DNA from: Promethearchaeota archaeon
Lineage (GTDB): Archaea; Asgardarchaeota; Lokiarchaeia; Sigyniarchaeales; SOKP01
DNA: 64,000 nt
Assembly (NCBI GenBank): GCA_029838195.1
Contig: JALGVJ010000011.1
Span: 1-64,000, forward strand
Reading direction: 5' to 3'
Part shown: positions 36,052 through 45,797 of the stretch, one piece after another
How positions within the stretch are numbered: position 1 is the stretch's first letter
Layout of the letters: each line of letters begins with the position of its first letter
Made by a program: the position numbers and the translations under genes
The notes under the pieces: model-generated
Databases searched by the model: none
What the model was told of the DNA's origin: nothing
The model's input: the letters and a program-made list of their open reading frames with translations, nothing else

Positions 36052-38271
36052 TTAAATCTTCTCCTTTTTCTTTTTCTTTTTATTATATTCATAAAGGTTA
36101 TGAATCATGAACAATAACTCTTGAGAATCATCAAATATGAGATAATGAATCCCATGACTCTTGCAAAAGTGTTTTATTTTTTCTTTTACGACGATTTTTT
36201 CTCCTGATACGTGTTCTGAATAATTAGTGAAATCCATCGCCCAAAAGACTAACACGTACTTTTCTTGTAAGGTTTTATTCTGGAGTAGAAGCTCATGAAA
36301 ATTCATAGTAGATGGTTTCATGATTCGAATCAAAATACGGTCAAGTAAAATGATATCTGAGCTGGAAATAGTATCATTCAATCCATATTGTATTTTTTTT
36401 CGTTGTAAATATTTGCGGAGGCCATATTGAACGGTAAATCGAGAAGAAATCAAAATTCTGGAAAATTCTTTAGAAAAACTTAAAGAAGAATTTTTTATCA
36501 CGTATCTTTCTTGATCTTTTATCTCTTGACAAGAAGAGTTCATGAAAGAAGTTAATCGTGTTTGCGTCTTTTGGATTTTATATTTTTTTTTAGAATTTAA
36601 AACGGAAGTAGTAAAAGAAATATCTTTAGAAGTCGTATCTAAAAGAAAAAGGTGCCCCGAAGGGGAGGTTTTAGGCGCATTTGATTTTAATGTTCCTTCC
36701 ATGTGTTTTAGTTTTTTTAGTGCCACCATTAAATATACCTCATCATTAGTATCTTTCGTATAGAGCATGATAACTTTCCCTTCCCTATGACGAGCAGTGC
36801 GTCCTTTTCTCTGAATTAACCGAATTTCCGATGCCACGATATCATAAAAAATAACTATATCGCATTCGGCAATGTCCAAACCCTCCTCTCCTACGTTCGT
36901 GCTTACCAATACATTATACTTTCCATCCTTGAAATCTTGAAGTATTTTAATCTGTTCTTTTTGGCTCAAACCCTTATCGGCCTTTTTAGACGCTTGCCCC
37001 ACGAACCGCTTGGGCTGAATGCTCGGAAGCGATTTCAATTTTTCCACGATATTTTTCACGGAATCTCTTAACTTCACGAATACGATCACGCGAGATTCTG
37101 GATTAATAGTGAATTGTTTGGCTAATATTTTTTTTAAAAGGATGAGCTTGGGATGTAATAACATCTCTGATTTAAATACTTGATATTTTTTTAATTCCAA
37201 GAGTAAAGCAGTAAGCTTGGGATTGCTCGCAAGATATCTTTGAGCTTTGGAACTATTACTTTTCTTGGCTTCTGATTTTAATTTTTCCAAATAGACCAAG
37301 AGAATGTCTAATCCTTGTTGTTCGACAAGGGATTCCATGTGATACAAAATTAACGCTTGAGCTATGATGGATAAGGCTACATACACGTTCTTGCTGGGAA
37401 TACCTTGCTGGGTCATGGCAACGAGTTCAGAGCGTAATTCCACGAGTTTCTTTCTATATATTTTATCCTCAATATTTTGACTGTTTTTATCACTTTTAGA
37501 GGGAGGAATTACTCCCAAGCGATCCAAATAATATAATCGCTCTTTTATTAATTCGTGTATCACGTCCAGAGCTTTTTTCATGAGATCCGTGAGAGATACT
37601 CCCATCTTAATGACATCCATGGGCTTGATATACGATTTCACGTCAGCATCCGCACGTGAGCGGTAATGGATGTTCTCTAAAGGCACGTGCAAGATTTCGC
37701 ATAAATTTTCCACACTCTCGCGGGTGGCACCAGGGGATGCCGTAAGTGCAAGAATGTTTCCCTCTGGGTTTTGGATCATGTACTCGCTTGCCAAATACAC
37801 GTACGCATAATCTCCCGTGGCGTGATGAGCTTCATCAAAAATCATCAAGCACACCTGAAATAAGCTGTATTTTTGTTTCACAATGTCGTTTCGCAAGGTC
37901 TGTGGCGTGTAAAATAATATTTGATTTTCCGAAAAAAGCAAAGGACGTTCCTTAGGAGATGTCCTTCCCGTCAATATCACGAACTTCTCGGGAGGAATGT
38001 TTAAAAATCGTAAGAAAAATTCGTGGTGTTGGTCTATTAAGGGACGAGTTGGTGCCATTAAAATGATTTTACTGTCGGGAGGATAATATTCTAAAGTTTT
38101 TGCTGCGACCAATAAAGCAATGATGGTTTTTCCCAAGCCCGTGGGAATGATCACCAATGAATTCTTGTTCACGCATTGTTCCGCAATAGAAAGCTGATAT
38201 TCTCGCTTTTCAAGAAGCTCTTCCCTTAAATATTTGAATTCCTTTAACCGCAAATCTTCACTCGTTACCAT
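36052..38271 (-). CDS. Hef/FANCM-family helicase with a dead ERCC4-like domain
   Basis: 739 aa. Helicase part: IPTGLGKT (42-49), DEAHH (146-150), LALTASPGA, HYRSRADADV and STNVGEEGLDIAECD with QRKGRTARH, exactly the Hef/FANCM order. The C-terminal part (about 600-735) aligns with the XPF nuclease at 27125: RILISSRF where XPF has IIIDNRE, and ILLDRILIRIMKP where it has VVSQDVAIERKEG. All the catalytic Asp/Glu/Lys positions are lost. So, like human FANCM, it keeps the helicase and a pseudo-nuclease; the active nuclease is a separate protein nearby. I infer it forms heterodimers with that XPF. A long insertion-free linker (500-600) is Ser/Thr-rich. Confidence 0.85.
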   Translation of the reverse strand: MVTSEDLRLKEFKYLREELLEKREYQLSIAEQCVNKNSLVIIPTGLGKTIIALLVAAKTLEYYPPDSKIILMAPTRPLIDQHHEFFLRFLNIPPEKFVILTGRTSPKERPLLFSENQILFYTPQTLRNDIVKQKYSLFQVCLMIFDEAHHATGDYAYVYLASEYMIQNPEGNILALTASPGATRESVENLCEILHVPLENIHYRSRADADVKSYIKPMDVIKMGVSLTDLMKKALDVIHELIKERLYYLDRLGVIPPSKSDKNSQNIEDKIYRKKLVELRSELVAMTQQGIPSKNVYVALSIIAQALILYHMESLVEQQGLDILLVYLEKLKSEAKKSNSSKAQRYLASNPKLTALLLELKKYQVFKSEMLLHPKLILLKKILAKQFTINPESRVIVFVKLRDSVKNIVEKLKSLPSIQPKRFVGQASKKADKGLSQKEQIKILQDFKDGKYNVLVSTNVGEEGLDIAECDIVIFYDIVASEIRLIQRKGRTARHREGKVIMLYTKDTNDEVYLMVALKKLKHMEGTLKSNAPKTSPSGHLFLLDTTSKDISFTTSVLNSKKKYKIQKTQTRLTSFMNSSCQEIKDQERYVIKNSSLSFSKEFSRILISSRFTVQYGLRKYLQRKKIQYGLNDTISSSDIILLDRILIRIMKPSTMNFHELLLQNKTLQEKYVLVFWAMDFTNYSEHVSGEKIVVKEKIKHFCKSHGIHYLIFDDSQELLFMIHNLYEYNKKKKKKEKI

Positions 38272-38402
38272 GACTATATCTTATTTTTTTCGATGTATAA
38301 AAATAAAAAATCACGAAAAAATCGAAAATACAAGAAAATGATTGCATTTTAGAGAAGTAAAAAAATAGAAAAATAATAGTAAAAAAATCTATTTTATTAT
38401 AA

Positions 38403-41400
38403 TTACTCCGCACCCAATCGTTTCTTAATATACCACGAGCTAATGATAGTTAACCCCGGAGTAGACAACAACCCAATCGTTAAAGGCAACACGAAATTGG
38501 TATTTTCTAATACTTGAGGAATTCGTGGTGTTGTGGAATTTGAGGGATGATCAGTGTCATCAGGAGGAGAGGAGTCATCATTATTTCCTCCTTCTTGTCC
38601 ACCTGAAGGATCAGAATCATCTAAAGAACAATTAAACACTTGCTTTATAACGGTAATAGAAGTTTGATAGTAATTGCCCGCCGTATCGTTGGAATGAAAC
38701 GTGATGATAATTGTGGCATTTTCGTATGAATTCCACGCTTCCTTGTTAATGATTCCGCTATATTCATTGGACGTGAGATAATATCGATTCAAGCTTCCAT
38801 TGAACATATACCACGTTTCATGAACATTCCAATCTTCCACCTCAATTTTATATGAAGGCGCTTGCTCGCCGAAAATTAAATTATCTTTCGATGGCTGAAG
38901 GATCGTGATTATAGGTAGGATATTATCCTTTTGCAATCGTATGGTAGCATTAGAGCACGTGCCTGCCTTGTTTTTCACGATAAATGTTAAATCAATGCTT
39001 TCATTTCCAAACCGATTCCAGTGAGCTTGAGAAATTTGTCCTTGAACGTAATCATTCACGGAGTAATAGGGACTTTGAAGAGTAAGATGCGAGTTATTTA
39101 TCACGTACCAAAACGATTCCAAGATTTTGCCATTTAATTCAATTTCATAGCGTGGAGCTTGAATGCCGTGTAGCGACCCCTCGATAGGGGAATGAATAAT
39201 AATTGATGGATGAGAAAGCTCTTTATATAGAGTAATCACATCCGTACCATTATTTTTTTGAATGTCAGTGGCTTTAATTGTCAACGTGAGCGTACCATTT
39301 CCGAAAAAGTTCCAATCATCTTCAAAAATAGAATCATTGAATGTCCAAATCCCTTCTATCCGTTTCATTTCATTCAAGGATATCCATCGCTCTCTCTCAT
39401 GAGTGCCATTAGATAGCATTAAATACACCGCATCTAAATAGGTTTCGTTCACGTGGAAAACAAGAGAAGGTGTTTGCCAAGCATGATACGATTGATTCAG
39501 GGGGTTCTCAATCGACACCAACGGAATTTGCGTGTCATTGATAATCAACCCCAAAGAAACACTCATATCTGCCACCCAAGAGAGTGAAGCTTGAGGCACG
39601 TAAAATTTATCCCTTGTTCTATAAAATGAATGAAGCGAAGTAGAGTAGGTATTTAAAATTAAATTCCGGACCAGTGTGCTATTAAAAAACATGCCCAAAT
39701 CAAGCAATTCATTGATCTTATAAACGAGATATAACTCTTCCAGATTTGAATAAATTAGACAAGATTCTGCGTAATTCTTGATTTTTTGAGGATCAATCAA
39801 GCTTTCATTTACTAATTTCAATATGGCAAGTGATTGATAAGTCGTTTCCAGAATTTCTAAAGAATCCTCAGCTTCGGTACGATAAGTAGGCTGAAAGTAA
39901 AGTTCATCGGTAGTTTCCACCGCGTGAGAAAGAACGTAGTTTGTTAGGGCAGTCGTGTTTATATTCGTGTCAGAAATGTTTCCCAAGTTTAAATAACGAG
40001 CCAGCAAGTCCAAAGTCAATACAGAATAATAGGAATGTTCCAAGTATACATAGCTGTTTCTCAACTCGTTGGAAAGGTAAACATGAAATCCATCGGGAGA
40101 AAAGCCGCCCGTATTAGAATAGCCGGGTTCCATGAACTGACACGATTCAATATAACCCAAGATATCATTTATGGAGATCCCCGTTTCCAGTTCAAACTCA
40201 TCAAACAAGTCCAATTTGTAGAGCGTGTCAAGAGCATGATACATGGAGCGGGCGTTCACGGGAGCATTTAACTCGTGGACTCTCTCATGCGTGCCTCTCG
40301 TGTCGAATTCAAAAGGATGAGAATGATAGTATAGCTCGCCGCCGTCTATGTTCGTGAACAAGCTAAATTGATACACGTCAAACTGAGAATAATCCTTGAA
40401 GGATTGCTTGAATTGAGATAAGAGATAAGGAGCATCTAATTGGGTTAATAAGTTGTAATCATAATAATAAAATGCATTTATCAAGGAATTTAATTTCTCC
40501 AGGGTTGTATAATCGGGAGACATTAAGGAATATCCTCCATGAAACTTGAAAGATTCGAGTCCTTGAGCAATTTCATCTTTAACATCTTCAGTAAGAGAAT
40601 TCATAAAACCCGTCTCATTAATGGAACGAATAATCTGGTAAGTGTAAATGATTTCGTGATAAGGTATTTCCGTGGATTTATCCCAAATTCCCATGCTGTT
40701 TCGATGCGAGAGGAGGTAATTCGTGATTTCCGTGCTATTAATGTTCGGATTGTTGGCAAGACTGCCGAGATCCAATCCAAGAGCAGTTGCCACGAGATTG
40801 CAGTAATCCATATTAAAGTATTGTGAATGTGGGGCAATGACAAAGTAATCTTCTTGAGCATTGTATAAATAATCTAAATAAGAATTGAAATTAACCATGT
40901 TTATTTGATCCAAGCTATTTAGCAATTCTAACGATTTCACGCAATAATAAGAGGCTAATAAATTGGTTTCTTTAATAACAAGAGAATTGAACGAGGAATC
41001 CAAATCGTTGTAAAAGCCTCCTAAATGAATGCCCGCAACTGTTTCTTGTAAGCTTGCTAACCAAGAAATCAGTTCATTCTTCTCTTGAGCATGCGTGCTC
41101 CAATCCTCTCCTAATAAAAGCAGTGTTTTAATAGCAAAATAAGTGTTATCAGCGGTAGGCAAGGCTAGCTCTCCCGTGAGCGTGTCATCATAAGGTTGCC
41201 CGAGAAAACCGTGCTTTAATGGATGATAACAGCTCCAAATAAAATCAATAATGTTTTGTACATTAATCTGGTCCAATTCATTGAAAATACCAAGAGATAA
41301 AGTGGCATGGCAATTTATTTCCAAGTAAGAAGTCAATGGTGGGGGATCATCTTTAGCTAAATCAGTATCCAAATATCTATCGGAATAAGAATCCGAGAAA

Positions 41401-43241
41401 AGACCCGAACTAACATTATAGTGGACCATGATGTATTCCATAATTTCTTGCGTATTTATTTCATCAAGCTTTCCGATGCTCTGAAGGATGTATAAAGCAT
41501 AATACGTGGCATGAAGTGAGGGAGGATGAATAGTAGGATAATATCCTTGCCCTTGTTCTTGCTCTTGCTGATCGTAGTAATTTATATTATATTTTAAGGA
41601 ATCTTGAATGATTTGCTCGATTGCTAAATAATACTGCTCTGAAGTCACTACATCAGGAGAATATTTTAAAATAAAAGCATCATTTTCATGAATTCCAAGG
41701 AAATCAAATTTTCCTAAAATGAAAAGGTTTCCCGAAAAATCTTTAATAATCGCATTTCCCGAAATAACATTTGAAGCTCCCCAGGTGGTATTCCATCTCA
41801 TTATTTCTAAAGAATTATCCACCTCTCCAATAAGTACGCTTTTTTCTGAGATAGAATAACGAACATATCCCGTGAGAATGAGATGTTCCTCAGCAGATTG
41901 AAATATATTCCTCAAATAGGCCCCTTGCTCACTTGACCACGTGAATTCTTTATTCAATTCTCCCGTTTCATTAAAGCTGACCATAAATATACTATCTCTT
42001 CCATTCACTTGAAAACTCTCTGTATCTCCTCCGATAATAATATCATCATCCTTATCAATCGTTAAGGAATATAAAATATCATCTGCCATCCCTCCCCAAG
42101 TTCGATTCCATTGCTCTTGCCCTTGGTTATTATATTTAATTAACAAGGCATCATAATTTCCCGCTCCCAAACTCTTGGTAGTAGCTCCCACGTACACGTT
42201 TCCCTTCGAATCTACCTCAAGAGCCGAGCTAAATATGAGATCTTGGTCATTTCCGTGCCATGCTCTCTCCCAAATGATTTCTCCTGTAATATCATATTTA
42301 TTAATGATGATATCATTTAGCGTGCTTGACCATCCCCCCATATAAATCGTATTGGAATCTTCCAGTGCAATGGCATTTCCAAGAGTACCTTCTTCGGCTA
42401 AAATGGTCCACGCAATTGTTCCGTTCGGATAAATTTTACTTAGCCCCGCATGATGAAGATTGCTTCCAGCAGAAAAATTCCACGTTCCCACGATATATAC
42501 ATTTCCTTGAGAATCACATGCAACATCACTTCCAAAATCAAAATTATCCGTTCCTAATGTAATGTTCCACTGTTCCATACCCGTTGAATCAAATTTTACC
42601 AAATAAATATCATCATTTCCGTGAGGGCCGTTTTTCATCGTCCCGATTTGATACATGTTTCCCGAAAGATCGAGGGCAATTCCGTTTCCTTCCGTGCTTT
42701 TCTCATTTCCCCAGAAAATTTCTTGCTCCAAGTGATAAGATGTTTTTAAAATATCAATTTCAAACGAGTAGATTTCTGATGACGTGATATTTACTCCATC
42801 TGACACGTTTACGTACCATTGGTATTTTTTACCGTGATGCAATCCCATCCACGTTAAACTCACTCGCTGATTGCTGGGAGTGTTTTCCACCCTTCCTATT
42901 TCAGAATTATCGGAAGCATCATGAAATATAACCGTATAGCTCTCATCATCAGGGTCTGCCACGTAAATGCTCAAGGTCGGGTTCAGTCCGGCAATGACTT
43001 CACCGTCCGCAGGAGATGGACTTAAAATTTCTAGCTCCGTGATATGAGCTGATTTAGGAACCTCTTGAGAGAACATGGGTTTAGAAGATGATTGATTATT
43101 GGATTGGGTTATTCCGTCATCGTTTATCCGAGTATTATTGAAAACGCTTATTTGCATATTTGAACTCAAACTAATTACTAATAGTAGCACGATCAAGGAG
43201 CTAATCATTACATGACTGATTCTTTTCATGACGATCACCAT
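38403..43241 (-). CDS. Giant anchored surface protein: beta-propeller plus alpha-toroid
   Basis: 1612 aa. A signal peptide (ISSLIVLLLVISLSS) opens it; a Met at residue 5 gives an alternative start. An Ig-like part (about 50-160) is followed by SBBP-type repeats (about 170-530; GNVYIVGTW, GNVYVGATT), a beta-propeller. Next come prenyltransferase/squalene-cyclase-like helical repeats (about 540-1240; HATYYALYILQSIGKL, NSYVYLEHSYYSVLTL), an alpha/alpha toroid. Three Ig-like modules (1240-1540), an acidic stalk with GGNNDDSS and one membrane helix (about 1583-1605) end it. The order fits an S-layer-like or adhesive exported protein with many sequons. Catalytic DxDD or cyclase residues are not seen, so the toroid is probably a binding scaffold. 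Confidence 0.8.
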   Translation of the reverse strand: MVIVMKRISHVMISSLIVLLLVISLSSNMQISVFNNTRINDDGITQSNNQSSSKPMFSQEVPKSAHITELEILSPSPADGEVIAGLNPTLSIYVADPDDESYTVIFHDASDNSEIGRVENTPSNQRVSLTWMGLHHGKKYQWYVNVSDGVNITSSEIYSFEIDILKTSYHLEQEIFWGNEKSTEGNGIALDLSGNMYQIGTMKNGPHGNDDIYLVKFDSTGMEQWNITLGTDNFDFGSDVACDSQGNVYIVGTWNFSAGSNLHHAGLSKIYPNGTIAWTILAEEGTLGNAIALEDSNTIYMGGWSSTLNDIIINKYDITGEIIWERAWHGNDQDLIFSSALEVDSKGNVYVGATTKSLGAGNYDALLIKYNNQGQEQWNRTWGGMADDILYSLTIDKDDDIIIGGDTESFQVNGRDSIFMVSFNETGELNKEFTWSSEQGAYLRNIFQSAEEHLILTGYVRYSISEKSVLIGEVDNSLEIMRWNTTWGASNVISGNAIIKDFSGNLFILGKFDFLGIHENDAFILKYSPDVVTSEQYYLAIEQIIQDSLKYNINYYDQQEQEQGQGYYPTIHPPSLHATYYALYILQSIGKLDEINTQEIMEYIMVHYNVSSGLFSDSYSDRYLDTDLAKDDPPPLTSYLEINCHATLSLGIFNELDQINVQNIIDFIWSCYHPLKHGFLGQPYDDTLTGELALPTADNTYFAIKTLLLLGEDWSTHAQEKNELISWLASLQETVAGIHLGGFYNDLDSSFNSLVIKETNLLASYYCVKSLELLNSLDQINMVNFNSYLDYLYNAQEDYFVIAPHSQYFNMDYCNLVATALGLDLGSLANNPNINSTEITNYLLSHRNSMGIWDKSTEIPYHEIIYTYQIIRSINETGFMNSLTEDVKDEIAQGLESFKFHGGYSLMSPDYTTLEKLNSLINAFYYYDYNLLTQLDAPYLLSQFKQSFKDYSQFDVYQFSLFTNIDGGELYYHSHPFEFDTRGTHERVHELNAPVNARSMYHALDTLYKLDLFDEFELETGISINDILGYIESCQFMEPGYSNTGGFSPDGFHVYLSNELRNSYVYLEHSYYSVLTLDLLARYLNLGNISDTNINTTALTNYVLSHAVETTDELYFQPTYRTEAEDSLEILETTYQSLAILKLVNESLIDPQKIKNYAESCLIYSNLEELYLVYKINELLDLGMFFNSTLVRNLILNTYSTSLHSFYRTRDKFYVPQASLSWVADMSVSLGLIINDTQIPLVSIENPLNQSYHAWQTPSLVFHVNETYLDAVYLMLSNGTHERERWISLNEMKRIEGIWTFNDSIFEDDWNFFGNGTLTLTIKATDIQKNNGTDVITLYKELSHPSIIIHSPIEGSLHGIQAPRYEIELNGKILESFWYVINNSHLTLQSPYYSVNDYVQGQISQAHWNRFGNESIDLTFIVKNKAGTCSNATIRLQKDNILPIITILQPSKDNLIFGEQAPSYKIEVEDWNVHETWYMFNGSLNRYYLTSNEYSGIINKEAWNSYENATIIITFHSNDTAGNYYQTSITVIKQVFNCSLDDSDPSGGQEGGNNDDSSPPDDTDHPSNSTTPRIPQVLENTNFVLPLTIGLLSTPGLTIISSWYIKKRLGAE

Positions 43242-43310
43242 TATTCAATTTTTTATTAAAGTGAATTTTTTGAAAATAGATGAACTCATGAAAGAGAGAT
43301 TCAATGAGCA

Positions 43311-43325
43311 TATTTAAAGGAAAAA
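43311..43325 (-). promoter_or_regulatory. T-tract/TATA promoter for the giant surface protein
   Basis: The minus strand reads TTTTTCCTTTAAATA, about 70 bases before the ATG at 43241. Confidence 0.5.
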
Positions 43326-43582
43326 AAAATAAAGGACATTCAAAAATGGTTTAAAAAAATAGACATGTAATGAGTAAAACTACAATTTTTAATTAAATAA
43401 ACAAGATATAAATTAAATACATGAATAAGAGAAGTCATCTTAAATGTACCTTTTTTTATGAATTTGATTTTTATGGCTTAATATTAATGTCTCCATTTTT
43501 TATTATTTTTCCTTGTGAAAGATGACCCTTCTCTTATTTCCTTTTTTTCCTATTTGAAAATCTTTTTTTTTAATCCTCTAAT

Positions 43583-43602
43583 CTTTTTTTTTTCTTTAAA
43601 TA
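43583..43602 (+). promoter_or_regulatory. T-tract/TATA promoter for radA
   Basis: A T-run followed by CTTTAAATA at 43594-43602, 55 bases before the TTG start. The remainder of the 43242-43582 gap is T-rich with nothing else recognised. Confidence 0.6.
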
Positions 43603-43657
43603 AACATGTCATAAATTTTAGATCAAAAAATAAATATACAAAGGTGATGGAAAAAAT

Positions 43658-44914
43658 TTGACAGATCTCAGCCAGGTAAAAGGAATCAATGCCAGACAAA
43701 TCAAGCTACTTCAGGAAAACGGAATTGGAAGTGCCGAAGCTTTGGCCATGTCTCCTTTTAGCGTGGTGGCAGAAATAAAAGGCTTAGGAGAAGCCACTGC
43801 CAAGAAGCTCATTTGGAACGCTCGCAACGGCTTGGGCATGACGGAATTTTCTCCAGCTTCTGAAATCAATGAAAATGTGGAATACATCACCACGGGCTCG
43901 GCAGCATTAGACGGAATTTTTCAAGGAGGAATTCACACGGGAAAGCTCACGGAAGTGTTTGGACCTTTTAAATCGGGAAAAACGAATCTTTCACATACGC
44001 TTTCCGTGACAACTCAGCTTCCAAAAGAAAAAGGAGGAGTGGAAGGTGCGGTCATCTACATTGATACGGAAAATACTTTTTCAAAAAACAAGATTACCCG
44101 CATTGCTAAGCGATTTGAATTAAATCCTAATGAAGTACTTTCACACATTTTTCAAGCACGTATATATAGCTCTGACCATCAATCGCAAATGATAACGAAA
44201 GCGGAAGCATTTTGTAAGAATCGAAACGTGCGTTTGATTGTAGTTGACAGCCTGATGGCCCTCTTGCGAGCGGAATACATGGGGATTGGCATGTTAGCAA
44301 AACGGCAAGGTGTTTTAAACGGCATGATACACGCACTTTCTCGGATTGCCGAAACCTATAACGTTGCGGTCCTTTTGACAAATCAAGTGGCAACGAAAAT
44401 GATGGGCATGTTTGCGGCGGATGATGCCATCGGAGGAAATATCGTGGCGCACGGCTGCCATTTCCGTATCATGTTCAAGACTAAAGGATTCTCTTCCAAC
44501 TCTTCTTTAAAGAGAAAAGCCATTATCGTGGATGCTCCTGACCTTCCGCCAAATGAATGCGAGTTCTATATTACCGGTGCGGGTATTGCAGATACTGAAG
44601 AAATATCAATTCCCAAAAGCTCTTCAGATGTATTTGATGTGACAGAATTTTATGAACAAGGCGATGATGCTTTAGAAGTAGAGGAAAATAAAGAGGTAGA
44701 AGGAAGTGATGGAAATGGTGGCAAAAGCATGAACATTAACTTAACGGATGTAAAAGGAATTGGAAAAGGAACGGCAAAGCAGTTGAATGATCAAGGTATT
44801 CTTACAATCCAAGATTTATTGGTTCAATCGCCTGAAGATTTGGCTGAAAAAATTTCGGGCATCTCTTCAAAGAAGGTAAGAGAATGGCAAAGAAATGCTA
44901 AAATCCTTATCTAA
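43658..44914 (+). CDS. radA: RadA recombinase with an extra C-terminal HhH domain
   Basis: 418 aa. An N-terminal HhH (about 2-61), Walker A GPFKSGKT (102-109), LIVVDSLMALLRAEY as Walker B, LLTNQVATK as the DNA loop and the ending KRKAIIVDAPDLPP are typical RadA, which catalyses strand exchange. RadA is usually 320-350 aa; here residues 359-418 add a second HhH (LTDVKGIGKGTAKQL) after an acidic linker, so the protein has DNA-binding modules at both ends. The start is TTG at 43658: AAGGTGATGG lies 7-8 bases upstream and an ATG at 43647 stops at once. RadA sits ahead of small zinc-ribbon, membrane and RPA genes on the same strand. Confidence 0.9.
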   Translation: MTDLSQVKGINARQIKLLQENGIGSAEALAMSPFSVVAEIKGLGEATAKKLIWNARNGLGMTEFSPASEINENVEYITTGSAALDGIFQGGIHTGKLTEVFGPFKSGKTNLSHTLSVTTQLPKEKGGVEGAVIYIDTENTFSKNKITRIAKRFELNPNEVLSHIFQARIYSSDHQSQMITKAEAFCKNRNVRLIVVDSLMALLRAEYMGIGMLAKRQGVLNGMIHALSRIAETYNVAVLLTNQVATKMMGMFAADDAIGGNIVAHGCHFRIMFKTKGFSSNSSLKRKAIIVDAPDLPPNECEFYITGAGIADTEEISIPKSSSDVFDVTEFYEQGDDALEVEENKEVEGSDGNGGKSMNINLTDVKGIGKGTAKQLNDQGILTIQDLLVQSPEDLAEKISGISSKKVREWQRNAKILI

Positions 44915-45013
44915 TAAAACTTATTACCATTTTTTTAAAGTCAAATTAATTTTATTTTTTCTTATTTTTTTAAAGAATGTTTTTTTATGATTTTACTTTT
45001 TAATCGTGATAAT

Positions 45014-45027
45014 TTTTCTTTTAAATA
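45014..45027 (+). promoter_or_regulatory. T-tract/TATA promoter for the zinc ribbon gene
   Basis: TTTTTCTTTTAAATA, about 52 bases before the ATG. Confidence 0.5.
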
Positions 45028-45078
45028 GAATGACTGATCTTTAAGTAATAAACATGTAATTAATTAAGAGATTTTAAA

Positions 45079-45396
45079 ATGAAAAAAATCGAAGAGATTG
45101 GAACATGTCCCATTTGTGAGAGTATTTTATTTCTCTATAAAACAAGTAATTACAAGCGATTTGTAAAGTGCGAGGCATGTGGAATCTCTTATCCAGTACC
45201 GAAACGGGGGAAGATCGAGATTTCGGGTTTGAATTGTCCAAAATCGAACATGCCCCTCCTCATCATAGAGAAAAAAGAAGGAAAATCGTACTTTTGGGCA
45301 GCTGAACCGTGTTTCAATTGCCTCACTAGAAGTTCTTGCGAATCTGTTCAACTTCTTATTAAAGAATTTGAAGAATTAAACATTCACGGGTATTAA
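45079..45396 (+). CDS. Stand-alone topoisomerase-type zinc ribbon protein
   Basis: 105 aa. It begins GTCPICES and has FVKCEACGISYPVPKRG, then NCPKSNMPLL and CFNCL: paired Cys motifs like the C-terminal zinc ribbons of archaeal DNA topoisomerase I, which grip ssDNA. No catalytic domain is present; a free-standing ribbon could act as an accessory protein to a topoisomerase or helicase. A membrane gene starts 34 bases downstream on the same strand. The start ATG matches the gene order; confident as a real gene, less so for its role. Confidence 0.7.
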   Translation: MKKIEEIGTCPICESILFLYKTSNYKRFVKCEACGISYPVPKRGKIEISGLNCPKSNMPLLIIEKKEGKSYFWAAEPCFNCLTRSSCESVQLLIKEFEELNIHGY

Positions 45397-45430
45397 AAAA
45401 GAAAATACAGGAAAAAAGGAAGGATAAAAA

Positions 45431-45643
45431 ATGGACCTGGAATTATGGATGGAAGTATTTGAGTTTTTACTTGCTGTAGGTTCGATTTTAGGATTAATTG
45501 GATTTATTGTAGGTCTCCTCATCTTGTTTTTCTCAGGCCCCCGTAGCAAAGAAAAATTTATTCCCTTCCTCTTGATTTGCTTGCTTTTATTAATTATTTG
45601 CGGATGGAATGCGGGCTTGCGATATTTTAGAATTAATTTTTAA
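45431..45643 (+). CDS. Small two-helix membrane protein with CGWxxGLRYF motif (paralogue 1)
   Basis: 70 aa. Two membrane helices (about 8-32 and 45-60) flank a basic loop (GPRSKEKF). The end ICGWNAGLRYF is shared with the 73-aa protein at 61565 (ACGWATGLRYF), and the AVGSILGLIGFIVG start is similar too, so they are paralogues. AGGAAGG precedes the ATG. It sits between a zinc ribbon gene and the RPA gene. Function unknown. Confidence 0.75.
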   Translation: MDLELWMEVFEFLLAVGSILGLIGFIVGLLILFFSGPRSKEKFIPFLLICLLLLIICGWNAGLRYFRINF

Positions 45644-45797
45644 TTATTTCACTTGTATTTTTTCTTTTTTTAATTATTAGTACTCTTTTCATAGCTCATT
45701 GATATAATTTTTTGTTTAAAAGGATTGAAAGAATAAGAATAACTTGAACATAATTGTAAAAAAAATATAAAAATTAAATTTAAAGCGGTGAAAGAGA

